A stretch of DNA of 64,000 bases from Paragonimus westermani (taxonomy: Eukaryota; Platyhelminthes; Trematoda; Plagiorchiida; Troglotrematidae), in the NCBI GenBank assembly GCA_008508345.1, contig QNGE01003493.1, forward strand, positions 1 to 64,000, read 5' to 3'. A program made the position numbers and the translations under genes. The notes below the pieces were generated by a model. It did no database searches, was not told where the DNA came from, and saw nothing but the letters and a program-made list of their open reading frames with translations. How positions within the stretch are numbered: position 1 is the first letter of the stretch; every line of letters begins with the position of its first letter. This document shows, one piece after another, positions 35,701-48,998 of this stretch.

Positions 35701-38700
35701 GTTATGCTTATTGTACTACCAACATCGTGATCACCTCCACTCGAAACAATCCAACCCAGAACGTTAATTGTGAATTCTCAGAAATTCACAATTGACATAT
35801 GTGAGTTTGTGTGCACATTAAAGCCACGAAATGAAATCACAAAAATAACAAGATGAAAAGTCAACCTGAATATGAAATCTAAAGGGGACCATGAGTGGAT
35901 TCTAATATGTGACAGTCAAAATCAACGCCCACTCAAAAATGATCAAAAACTATTGCTCATTGAGATGCAAAAACTGTTTTCCACTTGTGCAGAAAGGTGT
36001 GTTACATATGCCATCTAACAGTTCAATTGCAGTTACAGTGATTTCAACATAGAGAGAACCGAATGATAACTATCTCAGCGAGTAGCGGAACACGTCCCAA
36101 AATGGTTGACACACCTCATCACACAACATTCTCAAGCCGGTGAACATGCTGCCGGGATGCCGGACCACTGAATGTTAAACATCTCATGATAACAGGTCAC
36201 CAGGTTGAACAACTTGGCTCGTTCAAAATATTGTTACTCATTCAGATCTCAAAGTTACTGGTCTTTGACTAAGCCACGTTGATCAGAACGCATCAGCCGT
36301 CGCTATGTGTACAGCAGTAATTGAAGCAACCCATCGGGTTGCCCTGGTGTTGATGTACTTCGTGTGGATATACGCCTGTCGATGACCTGTTCGTCTCTGA
36401 TTGTCCCCGAATGTAATCTGCATGTTTTCCATGTGCGACTGGTGAGATTGAACGAAATGTTAATCTACTGCAATGTATCTCCTATCTATACCGATGAAGC
36501 CGTTAAATGGAACCGAGTTTTTCATGCTTACACCTTGACTGGAAATTTCAGATATCATGTTTAGGGTTTAAGTTTGCAAAGAGCTGCTTCATTTCGTTGA
36601 TCACAGATTGTAAGAGTCATTTTCAGCTGGACAATATAATTATTTGAAAGCTATAGATAACTGCGTTATGAAGCGCCGTTCACCAATGTAGGTGAAGATT
36701 CGAAGAAGTTTGGTGTAGTTCACCAATCCGAGCTGTGAGCATATAGCTGTTGTCACCAGATGTCAAGCAGTTTATAGTAAGATATATGCATTTTAACAGA
36801 ATGGACTAAGCGGAATTAAGGCAGATTTTGATTTAAAATGATTTTCTTCGTCGAAGAGTTGAAAATAAGATTAACAATGTCGAATTATTGCTCTATCGTT
36901 AACGGAAAAATGAGGTCGCAAACGTTCTAGTGCTGCTTGTCTCCACTAAGTGGGACCTTCCGTTGTGGCAAAAATGCAGAGTGGCTGTTTCCCTCATTTA
37001 TCCTTAGGCACGTAACTGTAATCTACAGTTTTATCACACTTTAGCATGTCACACACTGTTGGTTTCCGAGGCAGAAGCACAATGTGATGCAATAAATTAC
37101 CTTATTTCGCCAATGTTTCGGTAGTTGGGTATAAGCACAAATGCTCAGGAGAAATCGCAGGTACAAAGCTGCAAGTTACCGCATCTAACTCAAAAATACA
37201 TTAATTGTAGTCCAACTGTATGTCTTAGTAAGAACACGCACTATCAGTAAGTTCTAACTTGAACTGAGAGTTCTAGTTTTCAAAGTGTCAGTCCGAAAAC
37301 GTTTTCTCAACGCCATGGATGAATTCGTCTGTGAGTTTCTTCTCATACTATTGTACAAAGCTTCCCTATCCCTTTCACAGTCAGCAGTTATGTACCCGCC
37401 AATTTTCTGCATTCAGTACATTTATCAGATGTTTAATGGTCAATATCGAGAAATATCACAAAATCGGTTACGCCATATGAGTTTCCATTTTCAATTTTAC
37501 TGAGTTCATCTTAATTCTGACCATCTCCTCAATTTTTTTGACCGTCATTAGTCGTTTGCCGACATTTTTGTCTGCACTACGTATCCAGTCTACTCACTTG
37601 TATTGTTGCCCCACTTACATTCCGAAACCAATAAGGTATTGACAATACAGAGGGTTAGGTGAAAACTGTTGTTAACCCGAGTACAGAACATCCAACGGAG
37701 TGAACGTACTAGTTACGACGCTTCCTCCACAAATGATCTCAAAAGCACATCACTGCTCACAAATGAACATAGTGTGTTAACAGGCAGAAGCTAACCTCAA
37801 GTTTTTGGAGGACGCGTCGATTACTTGTTAACGATAAGTAAACATTATTTATTCATCGGTCGCTGTTGACATAAACCATCTCCAAGTAACTCAGAGAGTG
37901 ATAAGATCCACTTACTCAAACTTACGTCACGTGGCTAGCATCAACTCATCCGTTTAGTGCGGCATTAACTTAATTCTCAACTGTTTACAAAGATTTGCAG
38001 CAAATGTAACAGAACACAATTTCAAGAAAAACTGCTGAAATGGAAAACATTTTATCAAATCAACTTTGTAGCTGTAAAAAAATACCTCAGGCAGTTCATG
38101 CATTTTGTTGAAGTGACGTTTTCTTTCTGACGGATCTGCTAAATAAACTTAGCAAAAATTCGTAAACACATTCGCATTTCATGATGTGATTCAGATCTCA
38201 AATTACGCCAACGAATAGCTTAGTTTCTTTCCTGCAGTGTTGTTAAATTGAAAAGTACAGTTGTAGACGTGTTCAAAAACAAAACTTGAACATCGAGTTA
38301 GACAGTCCGCTTGCTGCACATTCTAGACGCATTATAGATCAACCAAACAAAAGAAGCTAAAACTGAACAGTTCACCGGAAATAGAATGAAAACAAACGGT
38401 TTTAATTTCAGGGCTATACAACGTCATGTGGTCTAATACATGTGTATGACACATAGAAGCAAAACGACAGATACCATAAAACAGTAAATTATTTTCCCTG
38501 CACACATTTCATGCAAACAGATATTCCGAGAACTTCACGAAAATCAACCAAGAATACTGCTATCACAAGTGCAATACAATATGTTGGATATCAAGAGCCT
38601 CAATTTTCTCAGCTACAGCATAGGTCTTACCTACAGCCCGTATCAGTAGGATTTATAGTCTATCGAATACATGTTAGACCCATTTTGAGATATGCTTATG

Positions 38701-39728
38701 GATTACAGGTGCATAATGTCAACACCCAGCGGAGGCAAGGCATTCATCCACCGCGTTACTCGTGGTCTGTGGGAACAGCGGTTTGTTAAACCCAATGGAA
38801 CGCAGGTAAATCTTCAGTAGATGCTTGTCAGATTGTATGCTAACCACAAACGGCTTATCGTTTTTAGCTAATGGGAAAAAGGAGGTGAATAAACCAGCGG
38901 AAGTGAATGCGAGAATCAATCTACTGTAATCTGACAGGTTATTGTCTGGACTACTGTTGTGAAACGGTCTACCATTCTAACATTTGTGCGCCAATCACGT
39001 GACCAGGTTTGGGTCACGCGGGAAGCTGAGGAGATCGGCTGGAGAAAAATTAGTCTGTGGGTAGGCGTTAATACTAAACCTCCGTGAACCGAAAACTCGT
39101 TCTTTGTAAATAACGCGATTAGTATTAGCCTAACTCCTAATTAAATTTATCATTAGCCCAGGTGCACGACTGAGCTCCAAGGGGATTTTTACATGACAAA
39201 CAACACCCAGTTTTGATTTTTACCACATAGGTGAAATTCCCGTTTAATTTAGTAACATCAAACTACGTTGTATAGACCCATCTTAAAGGATATTCCAGAG
39301 AACCAGATTAATCGTCTCAGAAGCTGTTAACTTTCAGGACCTTCCTTTTCGTAGTGACGACACTGTGAACACTGTGTGTGATCCGTCAATTTTTCGAGCT
39401 ATTATGTCACAGTTGTACAGAACATTCTTTTGTTTCATATAGTAGATTTTATGACGACCAGAAAAGGTAACTTTCTGGCTTAAATCATCAAATGTTACAA
39501 ATTTTGAGCAAACTTAGGAAGCATAGCCTTAAGTCCATAAACAAAGGCGAATACAGATTTCATTTTCTAGCAATATGCGCACATTCCCACTTTTTGGAGG
39601 TTAATCCGCAGCTAAATTCAAACAATCTTGGGGATTTCTGTTATTCCGGATATTCTGTTGTGCTAATTGCACCTATCCATGAACTGCTGTGCAACCACTG
39701 TAATAGTTCCTCCATTATGTAGAATAAT

Positions 39729-39770
39729 AATTCCGGTTACCTTAAACACAATTCCGGTTACCTTAAACAC
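39729..39770. repeat. 21-bp perfect tandem duplication
   Basis: The unit AATTCCGGTTACCTTAAACA+C occurs twice with no gap. It is a small local duplication with no visible function. Confidence 0.85.
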
Positions 39771-42700
39771 ACTTTTTAAAGAAACGAATGCCATCGACGG
39801 TGAGGAAGTCTATGAAGATGACTATCACTCTTATATAATCCCATCTTTTGTACTGTTACCTGTTCATTAAATTAGGGTTAGATACAAATATCTTCGCCGC
39901 ATTAAGAACTACTAATGGTGCATAAGTGGCTTCCCACTAATCCTCGAATTCCTGACCATATGATTATGGGTAAGAAGTATTAGTCTAGTCCTAATCCTCA
40001 TCAAGAGAGTGAATATAGTTATTGATTAACGTTCAGCAATACATTAAACATAATGCCTGTGTCACCCAGCTATCAGGTTATTTGCACCCTGCTGTTGGCA
40101 CATAACGCCTGCATGTTCTATTTGTCTGGCATACGACATTACAATTGATCAAACAATTTGCTAATTGTAAGCAAGAGTAGCGTGTCCACAACTTTTATCA
40201 GAAGAAACACTACTGTACTTTTATCTACCGGATAAAAACACTGACGATGGCGAAGTTCATAGCAGTTGTGATCGCCTAAACAGCGCTGGCCTTTAAACCA
40301 AACGAGCTAGCTTATTGTTTGGTCATCTCAGCGGAATGGTTCCAATAGCCTGTTCATATTTAAAAGCAAAGAGTTGAACCGTTCACCGTGTGTTTGACCA
40401 TCTTGAATGGAGACAGAAGTCATCGTGCTATTTCTGAGTGGTAACCCAAGTAGAAGGCTGCTCAACCGGATTGATATTACCGGTCTCATCTAGACTATTT
40501 AATAATTGATGAAAGACCTTTTCAAATGTAATGGTCTGATTAATTGCGAGCTTGTTGTAAGTGAGAGGTTTCTCATTATGATCGAAGGATGATTATGTTA
40601 GACCATGCCCATCACATTTCATTCTCTCTATTGCTCGCTGCTGTACAATAAAACATTATGCACACTATGAGAACTAAATTTGTTTTCAAAATAACCCAGC
40701 TGTGAAAGGTTTGCGGGGGAATGCATGCCACTTCTAACAGACTACATACCGGTGAGATTATTGTTGCACACATGTTTTTCCGCATGTGAACTGGCAAGGA
40801 AACGATAGGGTCCGTTATTTATTAGTTCCGAATCACAAAACGGCAAATGTTCTTATGTCACATAAAAATTGTGTTCAAGGGAAGGTATAGTACGCAACTC
40901 GACAAAATATGACAACATAAACCGGAGTGCTTCATATTGTTTATTTTAAAAAAGAGGTTTGTAGACGTCGAAATCAATTACCGTTTACTCGTTATGTTAT
41001 TTGCAGTAGATGTAGAGAGATACAAACATACAGAGCTTCAGTCTGCATTTGAGTAGATGACAGTTACTGCAACCACATGTCATGAGGTATCAGATGTAAA
41101 ATTTTAGTGAAACTGGGAATAAAATTTCAAAGTCACTTTAAAACGAAGACGGGGAAGACATTCAAATTGGTTAAAAACTCACAGCTGGACAATTAGGTTC
41201 AGTCTGTCTGAGGATTGAAAATAATCCATCTTGTAACTTGCAAAATTGAGAAGCGAGCTTGAATTGTGTGTTATTGAAAAAGCTAGCCAAGTACTGTAAA
41301 ACTTCAACGCAGATATATTACCAGTTTTCTTGAAAAAAATGGAACGGTATAATTTATTGGACGCTCCGCTTCGATTTACTCCTAGTTACACTTGAGCTTC
41401 CGGTTATCTCATTGAAACCAAGGAGAGATATAATTTTGAAACGTATATCAAGTTACTGATGACCGCCTTTGATAATTTGATGTAAACTTTGTTTCAGTTA
41501 AAAACAAGCAATGTAGAGGGGCAGTGTATAAACATGGAATGTACACAAGAAGCTTCAGTAGAATCACGTGCTACATTAAGTGAGTGCTTGAAATAGAATC
41601 TGACTCTGTGGTCTTCTAAACTACCGCTGGAGGCACATTGCATGATATCCGGTTGTTTGTATGAAAGACATACATCCTGAAAACAGTTGGATAACATAAG
41701 TTTCGGGTTAGCAGAACATAAACTAGTCTCAAAGTAGACCATAAATAAGATTAACACGTAATCAGGTTCAAATTTGTACTTTTGTTTATCGAAAATAAAA
41801 CGAGTAAATTGTAGGATTTTATCATTTTGTACACTATTAAATCGGCTGCCACTGTGTTTGCATTCGCGTGGATTGGTGAGACTATGATAACTGAAATAAG
41901 TGCGCCTGACTCTGCACTGGAGAGCATTAACGAAATATGGATTGAGAAAATAAATTTATACACACTTCATTTTGCTTATTTAACCATCAAATGTAACCTG
42001 TCATATTATCACAAATTTTGAGGTTAAATGTTATTGGTTACCATTTTCTAATTCTTATTTTCTCACTGGACTTACTGTTGCCAATGGTTATGCTATGTGG
42101 CACGCACATGACAGTAATTTTTGTCCAGCTCTCAAAGTGACTCGGACATTATGGTGTGTTGCATTACTTTGATGGAAGACAGTTTTTGGCTGCTTATTGA
42201 AATTCGCACCGATCTTACTAAGCTTCCGTCGGCAATGGGAGCGGCAAAACATTGATCTGAAACTGACAACGTAGTCAGCCTGTTCTTTTTAATTAGAAGT
42301 CCTTCATCTGAGCTCAAAACAACTTCGTCATATATTGAGTTGCCAGTCAGCATACAGAACGAGGCTGAATTTTTCATGAATACATGTTTGTTACAATAAA
42401 TACTGCGATCATTGTAAAGCAATGCCATGTGTCGTAACTTAAAGTTTTTGCGTTTTGTGGTAAGTCTCAACCAGTACAGACAATATTTACCACAAAAAGT
42501 GTTTAAATCTTAGATGTTCAGCTAATGCGAACGCTCTCATTAACATCAAACGGGTAAGATGCTGCTCAGCCAAAAAGCCCCACAACTCAGGATTTTTGTA
42601 ATACTTTGCAAAATCCTCTGCCTTCGCGATCATGACAGGTTAAAGGACTGAGTCCTTTCTGAATTTCAATATTCTCAGTGCCAAATGAAACCGCGTTTAA

Positions 42701-44150
42701 GGGGTAGGTTTCAGAAAATTGTTTGGAATACAAGAGATTGAAGTTCTGTTTGTATGTACGCAACATAAAAATGAATAACAATTAGAATACAGAAAGGGAG
42801 GTATGGCTGCGATATGGACAGTCAATTATGGAGCAAGCATACAACAACAAGCACTGACAAGCTGCTACTGTTATCAAAAATTGCACACCATTTCGAACTG
42901 GTTTGGGCATTCGAAACTGTTAGACATGAAAATCTGTTTTCGAGGGAAAAGACGACTATTTTGATATCAGATATATTCATTTTGGAGTCATACGGCGCTC
43001 ATTTATAAGCATAATAATGTACCGCATGCTGAACAAACGTCCATGAATAATAAACACCAGAAATTGCTGTGACTTCACATCCTCCCTGACTTGGTCCTAC
43101 AGCAATTCTTGTTCCATCACCTGATTCTTCATTGCATTTTTACGACCCGTATTCTGTGTTTCAATATAACTTGACAGAGATCAACGCAACGTGGGGCGAA
43201 AACCTGACTGAAATAATTTTCTGTTGTTTGTTTTCCTTTTTTAACAAAAGTGAAATTTAAACAACATTTTGCGCGTCCAACAACTCTTTTTGATTTCCAG
43301 TGTAGAATTGAATAAAGCTGGTTATGTGTTGGTTTTGAAAATAATACAGTAAAAGAGCAATTAAAAGTAGAACAAAGAAGTAATCATATTCTTAAAATGT
43401 GAAAACTCAGACAACCAACAAAACGCCCTACAGCGAAAATCAACTTATTACCGTTGACTTTAGAAGTGTTGCAACGCTTTAAGGTTGTCCATATAGTCAC
43501 ACTGGTTACAGATTTGGAATAATATTTGCAATGTGAAAATTTATTCACAACACATGAAAGCAAGATATACTGTATGGTAAACATCGTAATATTGAAAGAA
43601 CACGGCTTGATGTCTCGACGACTCATCTGTTTTGGAGCTCAGATGAGAAAAATCAGTGACAGTGATTCGAACTGAACGGGGTTCGAAGGACGTGACGACG
43701 GATGTTACGTCTCACAGTTTAAAACGGTATCACTTCTGATTTGTGGATAGTACATGTAGGGTGAGTGGTGTCATCGGAAGTCAAATCTCCTTTTTCCACC
43801 TGGTCCTGGCTCCGTTTTTCAAGGGCAACCCAGAACACACCCTTGGCGCACTTTTGACGGAGATTTCCTGTTGTTCCTTTGCAACAACACCAATTCATGA
43901 CAGTGCTCAAATCTAGGCATATACTCTAAAGTACGCTATTCTTACGGAAAAGTTTGTGTTTAATTATAAGGGAGTAAAACGTACTAGTTAAATGAAGTGC
44001 AGTTTACCAGAGTTTCCGCTTGAGTAACTGGAGATATTTCACCTAAATTCAATTGTTTTCTGTATGTTATATTTGACAACATTCAATCTAATAACTCACG
44101 TTTAATCACGGTAATATCAGAAGTACCGACGGGACAAAAAACCGTTTTCG

Positions 44151-44345
44151 ATCATTCTTTCTCAGGTCGTTACAATTACACAGGTTTCATCAAGAAGTCA
44201 GGAGACAGAGCGCAAACGCAAGAATTGGCTGTTAGAGAATGACAATGAAGGCACACAATAATTGGTTAGGCCCACAGCGGATGTTGACTGGATGTCACGT
44301 CACACGTTCAGGGGCAGATGTTTGTGTTTGGAACGCAATTAATTA
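44151..44345 (+). repeat. Left arm of a 0.56-kb inverted repeat (Penelope derivative)
   Basis: This arm pairs with 44515-44712 in inverted orientation. Shared stretches include TTGACTGGATGTCACGTCAC, GGGGCAGAT, TTTGTGTT and, at the tip, TCATTCTTTCTCA. Identity is high in the inner half and lower with small indels near the tips. The loop carries the PLE C-terminal remnant. No clear target duplication was found. Confidence 0.7.
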
Positions 44346-44508
44346 CTCTGTGGCCAAGGTACTTGCACAGACTGAATACATCTGTTTTGAGCGCACAGGT
44401 TAGGGCTCCGTAACCTGCTGACATTCGATTTGGTCGGTAGATAACCCTAAAGGCTTTGCTGACGTTTATGCGGTGGTCCGTGCCAGCTAGATGTGCAACA
44501 GTGACCAC
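44346..44508 (-). pseudogene. Penelope-like element C-terminal remnant in the loop of an inverted repeat
   Basis: The minus strand encodes VTVAHLAGTDHRINVSKAFR, then VIYRPNRMSAGY, then LCKYLGH. This aligns with the C-terminal GIY-YIG segment of the PLE at 21-23 kb (SSIARHILMTQHQCDP followed by AFRVIY) and shares AFRVIY exactly. Only this fragment of about 50 residues remains. It fills the space between two inverted arms of about 195 bp, so the whole looks like a deletion derivative of a PLE that kept its end and inverted terminal sequences. Confidence 0.6.
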
Positions 44509-44514
44509 ACATCA

Positions 44515-44712
44515 ATCAAGTACATTCCGAACACAAATATCTGCCCCTGACGGTGTGACGTGACATCCAGTCAGCGTCCGGTGTGGGTCTGCCCAGTTAT
44601 TGTGCGGGGACTATTAGCGGCCTTAATTGTCATTCGTTAACAGTCAGCCCTTGTTTTTGCGGTTTGTTTTCCCACATCTTGGAGTAATTGTATTGACTTG
44701 AGAAAGAATGAC
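44515..44712 (-). repeat. Right arm of the 0.56-kb inverted repeat
   Basis: This is the inverted partner of 44151-44345; see that entry for the shared blocks. Just outside the arm the 12-mer ATGACCGAGATT occurs twice (44709-44720 and 44748-44759). Confidence 0.7.
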
Positions 44713-47700
44713 CGAGATTGTAAGATTTCCGCACTAAATGTTTATCAATGACCGAGATTATTTTCCATCACACTGTTGGTTCATGTTCTCTCAGTCTATT
44801 GAAATTTTGGCTAACCTACCGTAAGCGTTTTATTGCCATGATTGTTTGTCCTATGGAGGTCGATGGTTGAAAGCTGTGTTTTGACCTTGCGAGTAAAATA
44901 ACTAGCGTCCCGTTCAACCACATAAGTAAATGGTGTACCACCAGATAACATCGATCAGGTGCACGGAAAGTACTTTTTACTTTCAGAAAGTGATTGACTT
45001 TCCACGACTTGAGCTACGAAAATTACAGAGAAAATTAACGTATCATCAGGAAAACTGTCTGCTGCTAAACCAATATGAAATTGTCCCAATGGGAATTTTT
45101 AATTTCAGGTGAGAAAGCTTTCTTTGATTTTCAGCAACAGTGGTGGAACTTTTGCAAAGTTACACGAGTTGTACAGGTGGACAACCGCCAAATTACAAAG
45201 CTACAGTGGGTACGTTGTTTTCTTCAATGCTGCTAACCATCTAATACGCATTAAATTACATTATCTTAAATAATTGTGAAGTCTTAAAAGTTAGAATCAA
45301 CTGGTTCCTTCGGAACTCCGCAAGCATACAGTTTCTTGGGCTCATATGTCCTTACATCACAAGCTCATCGATATCAAGTGTGCCATAACAAGAACATTTG
45401 GATCTGACGGACAGCTTGTCAATAGATAATCGATTGATTGCTCAATAATGTTGCTTAGTCCGGGGCCGAGACAGCTTCGTCAACAAAACTCATTAGCTAA
45501 GAAAAACCTGATTGAGCTTTCTGTTTATGGTAGATTCAGGTGAGTTCAATAATAATGAATTAAAATGACACAATAGAACCCGGAGTTTACAAATTCGGCG
45601 GATGATGTGGACAATGGATTGGTCATATAGAGAGAGAGTAAGCAACCGTTGTTTGTGTATTTCAGTGAAATTATAACCCTACACTGTCATCGACTTGCGC
45701 CCACGTATGACCATGTGTCACTTCGGCCAAACGATTTGCCATCCATCAGTTTTTCTCCGGTAGCTTTTTACGCGATCATCTATGATTGGTTTGTAAGAGA
45801 TCGCTAGTAAAAAAATGTTCGTAAGTGTAAAATGTGACGTTGGTTTAGAGGACAACCGGATAACCCGCTACTGATGTAGGGCATCATGAAATAAAACGGT
45901 CTGAAACTTTAAGTTCCTCCGCAAAATTTGTGGGACGAAAGAAGGCCTTATTCACAGCAAAAATTTACCCAAACGAGACAGATTGAAAGTCCGGGTAGTT
46001 CAATTTTCAGCTAGAATGTGAAGTGCCTTTTAGCGGCTTCAGGGAATCCCTCTGTTATATGTTCGCTTAGTATAGTTGAAAGATTTTCTGTTTTGACTTA
46101 GCTAGAATCAAGAAATTCTGACAAGAACAAGTTGTGAAAAGCTACGTTTGGGCTGAACTTCAAGCAACAATTTAAACTGCATGCCCTCAAGCAATATATG
46201 CTCTACAACATATGCAACGGAATTATTCCGGGAGCTCAAAACTACCACAACTGGACTCAAACAAACAGCCCCCCACAGTATCACGTGAAACTCCCCAGTC
46301 TATCCGCCGATCAATCCACTCAGAATCGATTACTAAAGCAATTGACGCTAATGTCCCATAACGCTGTTGTGTTCATGTACTTACTTCATTTTTTCCTATA
46401 CTTACCACCAAACCCAGAAGGTGTGGCTTTTGTTCCACGGTTTCCTTGCTGTAAATATTGTTCACACTGTTGAAAAAGAGTTACAATTTCAAGTTTATTC
46501 AGAGCACAAGAAATTTAATTTGAAGGACCTTCTAATAATTATCCGGCTTCATTGTTTCATTTTAACTCTCTACATGCAGAAACATTCTTCCAGTGACTGT
46601 TTCAACTGGATAAGTCAGCAAAAATATCTTTCGCATAAATAACATTGCACTATAGCGAATGGTTGAAAAGCTCATTGATTATTCATCCAGTTAGCATGGC
46701 ACAAATCACCTCGGATTCAATGAATACCATAAATTACATGGCAAAATAGCACGCTTACGTAGCCATAGGTTTGATTACTATGAACATAAGGACTACGGGT
46801 CAAGACCACCCACTTTGGTCCAATTTCCAAAAGACACATTTTACAAGTCATGTTACTAACCACTCTTGACATTTCTCCACCCTCATACTAGAAATGTTTA
46901 ACGAATAAAACGGCGTGATATTGGCTACACCTGACAAATTGGAAAAACTATCTTTCGAGATGAATTAGCAAGAGCTTGTAATTGAGCCTCAACTGTCATT
47001 AGCCATACTGTGAAAAGTGCTTGCAACCAAAATCCATCTCCTTAAGGAGATTACTAGTCCGATTAAATTTCCTGTACAGCTAGCAAAAGAGAAAAAGAAA
47101 ACAGGAGACCAGTAGATTCCGAAGTGAAAAAGTCCACATTCCCTATTTTTATTAAAGAACAGACAAACATCTGTTGGATAGCGGACCCGTGATTAGAGAG
47201 GAAGTTTTGGTAGTAAGCGGATTTTTGATGAGAATAAGTTTCAAGTGAGTGAGTAGGTGACAGCCCCGAACTAACACATTCTGTAAATGAACCTCGAAGA
47301 CTCGCACAGTGTCGGTTAAATGGAAACTGCAGATAGGAATATCGAACCGGGTGAGAAGTATGGATGATGAAATAGTCATTTTGAGGGAGGCGTTGGCAAT
47401 TCTGATTATTTCTATGACCCTAACAGTTTGTTTAACAAAGTGGCAAGTTTTCACTTCGTGTTACCTGTACAAACCTTTACAAATGTGCGTGATAGTCCAC
47501 TGAATGTAACGGACAGATAGGAAATTTGTTTATCGGAGAAAAATATTCAAAGACCCTATCAGATAAAGTTCGTTTGTTGGTTTGTCTTTTGTTTTTAAAA
47601 TAAATGGTACGTGACAAAATTATCCGTAGCGCATGTTGCCCTTCCATTACAGAGTAGGTGAGTTGTTTCGATCTGACTGAACGAGCACGGCCATATTATC

Positions 47701-48429
47701 GGGTTTGGTCGACTCGGTAAATTTCTCCCCTTGGAATTCAATATGGTTGTTCCTAGTTGGTATAAAATTGAACAGAACAAACTTACACTCGTTTGTTTGC
47801 CAAAATTCTGTCAAACTCGTTCGTGATCAATCTCTAAATTGCGTGATACCGTGGACCGGGTTCTCTGGTTCAGTCTTGTTTCATATTCACAATGGATTAT
47901 AAACAACAACAGCAAAAGTAGTTTATGTAAATTTCCATCAAAAGTGGCAGTCCTTTTGACAAACACGCGGTAGACTTAGGTTCACTTCTAATCCGGACAG
48001 CGATGTGTATTATTGATCGAGTCTAACTAGAATAAAGCCTCATTCTAGTGTTTCTATTTGAAGATCGTCGGCAAATGTACATCTCAGTAACTCAACTAAG
48101 ATCTAGTCTGATGGGTTTTCAACTTGGAACACATCAGTATCCCTAATTATTTATTGGCCGTCAGCAAACAGTGAACAACCTGAACTTCTATAAATCACGT
48201 GATTGTGGCACTCTGTAAGCCGACACAGAGGCTGCCAAACAGTTATTACAGGAGTGGAATCTTCCTAAGAACGACAACAAATTCGCGTGTACGTCTTTCG
48301 ATAGCAATTCAGCAAGTAATACAACGTCAAAATCTTAACTCCTACCGCTGATCAAATATATCAACCGGATTTTCTGGTTTGTCTCTATGGGAGACAAATG
48401 TGTTGGAGAATCAACACTGATCAGAATTC
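44713..48429. other. No gene supported by homology; candidate spliced exons
   Basis: Two plus-strand segments with good splice signals in matching phase occur at 44987-45108 and 45459-45539 (see findings). Otherwise AT-rich sequence without recognisable features. Confidence 0.4.
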
Positions 48430-48689
48430 TCAAGTTGACCATCACTCACATTTGATCGCAGCGTTCGCATTCACATAGACTTTCCAGCCAGCCTCTTCCG
48501 AAAAGAAGCACTAGACTTGAGTTTCCCCCTCATTAGAGCTCGTCAGTAGTGCATATCCTTGCCACGACCGGAATTTGAACTCCGGCCATTCCAATCATGA
48601 GGCAACCGTGTTGACCACTGCGCCATTGACCTCACATTAGGCACGACCGAATTATCAAATCTGAACGCTCAACCACTCTCGCTTGTGAG
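48430..48689 (-). mobile_element. Family A SINE, inverted partner copy with hammerhead
   Basis: This is the reverse complement of the SINE at 48713-48971. The central part of about 210 bp, including promoter boxes and ribozyme, is identical, and only a handful of differences occur near the two ends. The copies are separated by 23 bp and their 5' heads face each other. Confidence 0.8.
48508..48552 (-). ncRNA. Hammerhead ribozyme, inverted copy
   Basis: Read on the minus strand this is identical to the hammerhead at 48850-48894, with intact CTGACGA, GAAA and GUC and perfect stem I. Confidence 0.75.
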
Positions 48690-48712
48690 CAATGATCAGG
48701 TTGCCCTATCGT

Positions 48713-48998
48713 CTCACAAGTGAGAGTGGTCAAGCGTTCAGATTTGATGATTCGGTCGTGCCTAATGTGAGGTCAATGGCGCAGTGGTCAACACGGTTGC
48801 CTCATGATTGGAATGGCCGGAGTTCAAATTCCGGTCGTGGCAAGGATATGCACTACTGACGAGCTCTAATGAGGGGGAAACTCAAGTCTAGTGCTTCTTT
48901 TCGGAAGAGGCTGGCTGGAAAGTCTATGTGAATGCGAACGCTGCGATCAAATATGTGATGATCAACTTGAAAATAAACCAACTCCCCGACTACTCATC
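48713..48998 (+). mobile_element. Family A SINE, near-complete, with hammerhead ribozyme
   Basis: This is a SINE of about 290 bp. The Pol III A-box-like TGGCGCAGTGGTCAAC and the B-box-like GAGTTCAAATTCC lie about 45 bp apart, as in a tRNA-derived promoter. Downstream comes a 45-nt hammerhead ribozyme (48850-48894), then a conserved body with CTTTTCGGAAGAGGCTGGCT and a tail near CCGACTACTCATCAG. It is one half of a head-to-head palindrome with 48430-48689. Transcription by Pol III and movement by the enzymes of a partner retroelement are inferred from the SINE class. Confidence 0.8.
48850..48894 (+). ncRNA. Hammerhead ribozyme in family A SINE
   Basis: All core parts are present: stem I GCACTA/TAGTGC (6 perfect pairs), CTGACGA, stem II GCTCT-AATG-AGGGG (four pairs including one U-G, with one end mismatch), GAAA, a minimal stem III CTCAAG (two pairs, two-nt loop), and the GUC cleavage site before stem I. 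The very short stem III and 45-nt size match the schistosome Sm-alpha hammerheads. Self-cleavage is predicted, not shown. Confidence 0.75.

Larger units (their letters stand above)
29171..44150. other. No gene supported by homology
   Basis: Long AT-rich region. It contains a candidate plus-strand exon at 33313-33428 (see findings), the GAT microsatellite and the 21-bp duplication; nothing else stands out. Confidence 0.5.

Noticed and set aside
3300..40340. AGCGGAATGGTTCCAAT shared between about 3300 and 40330
   Set aside because: The match does not extend beyond about 18 bp, so no repeat family can be defined from it.
47152..47503. Overlapping open frames of 100 codons (minus) and 64 codons (plus)
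   Set aside because: Both strands are open with equal plausibility, neither has a domain, and splice signals are weak.
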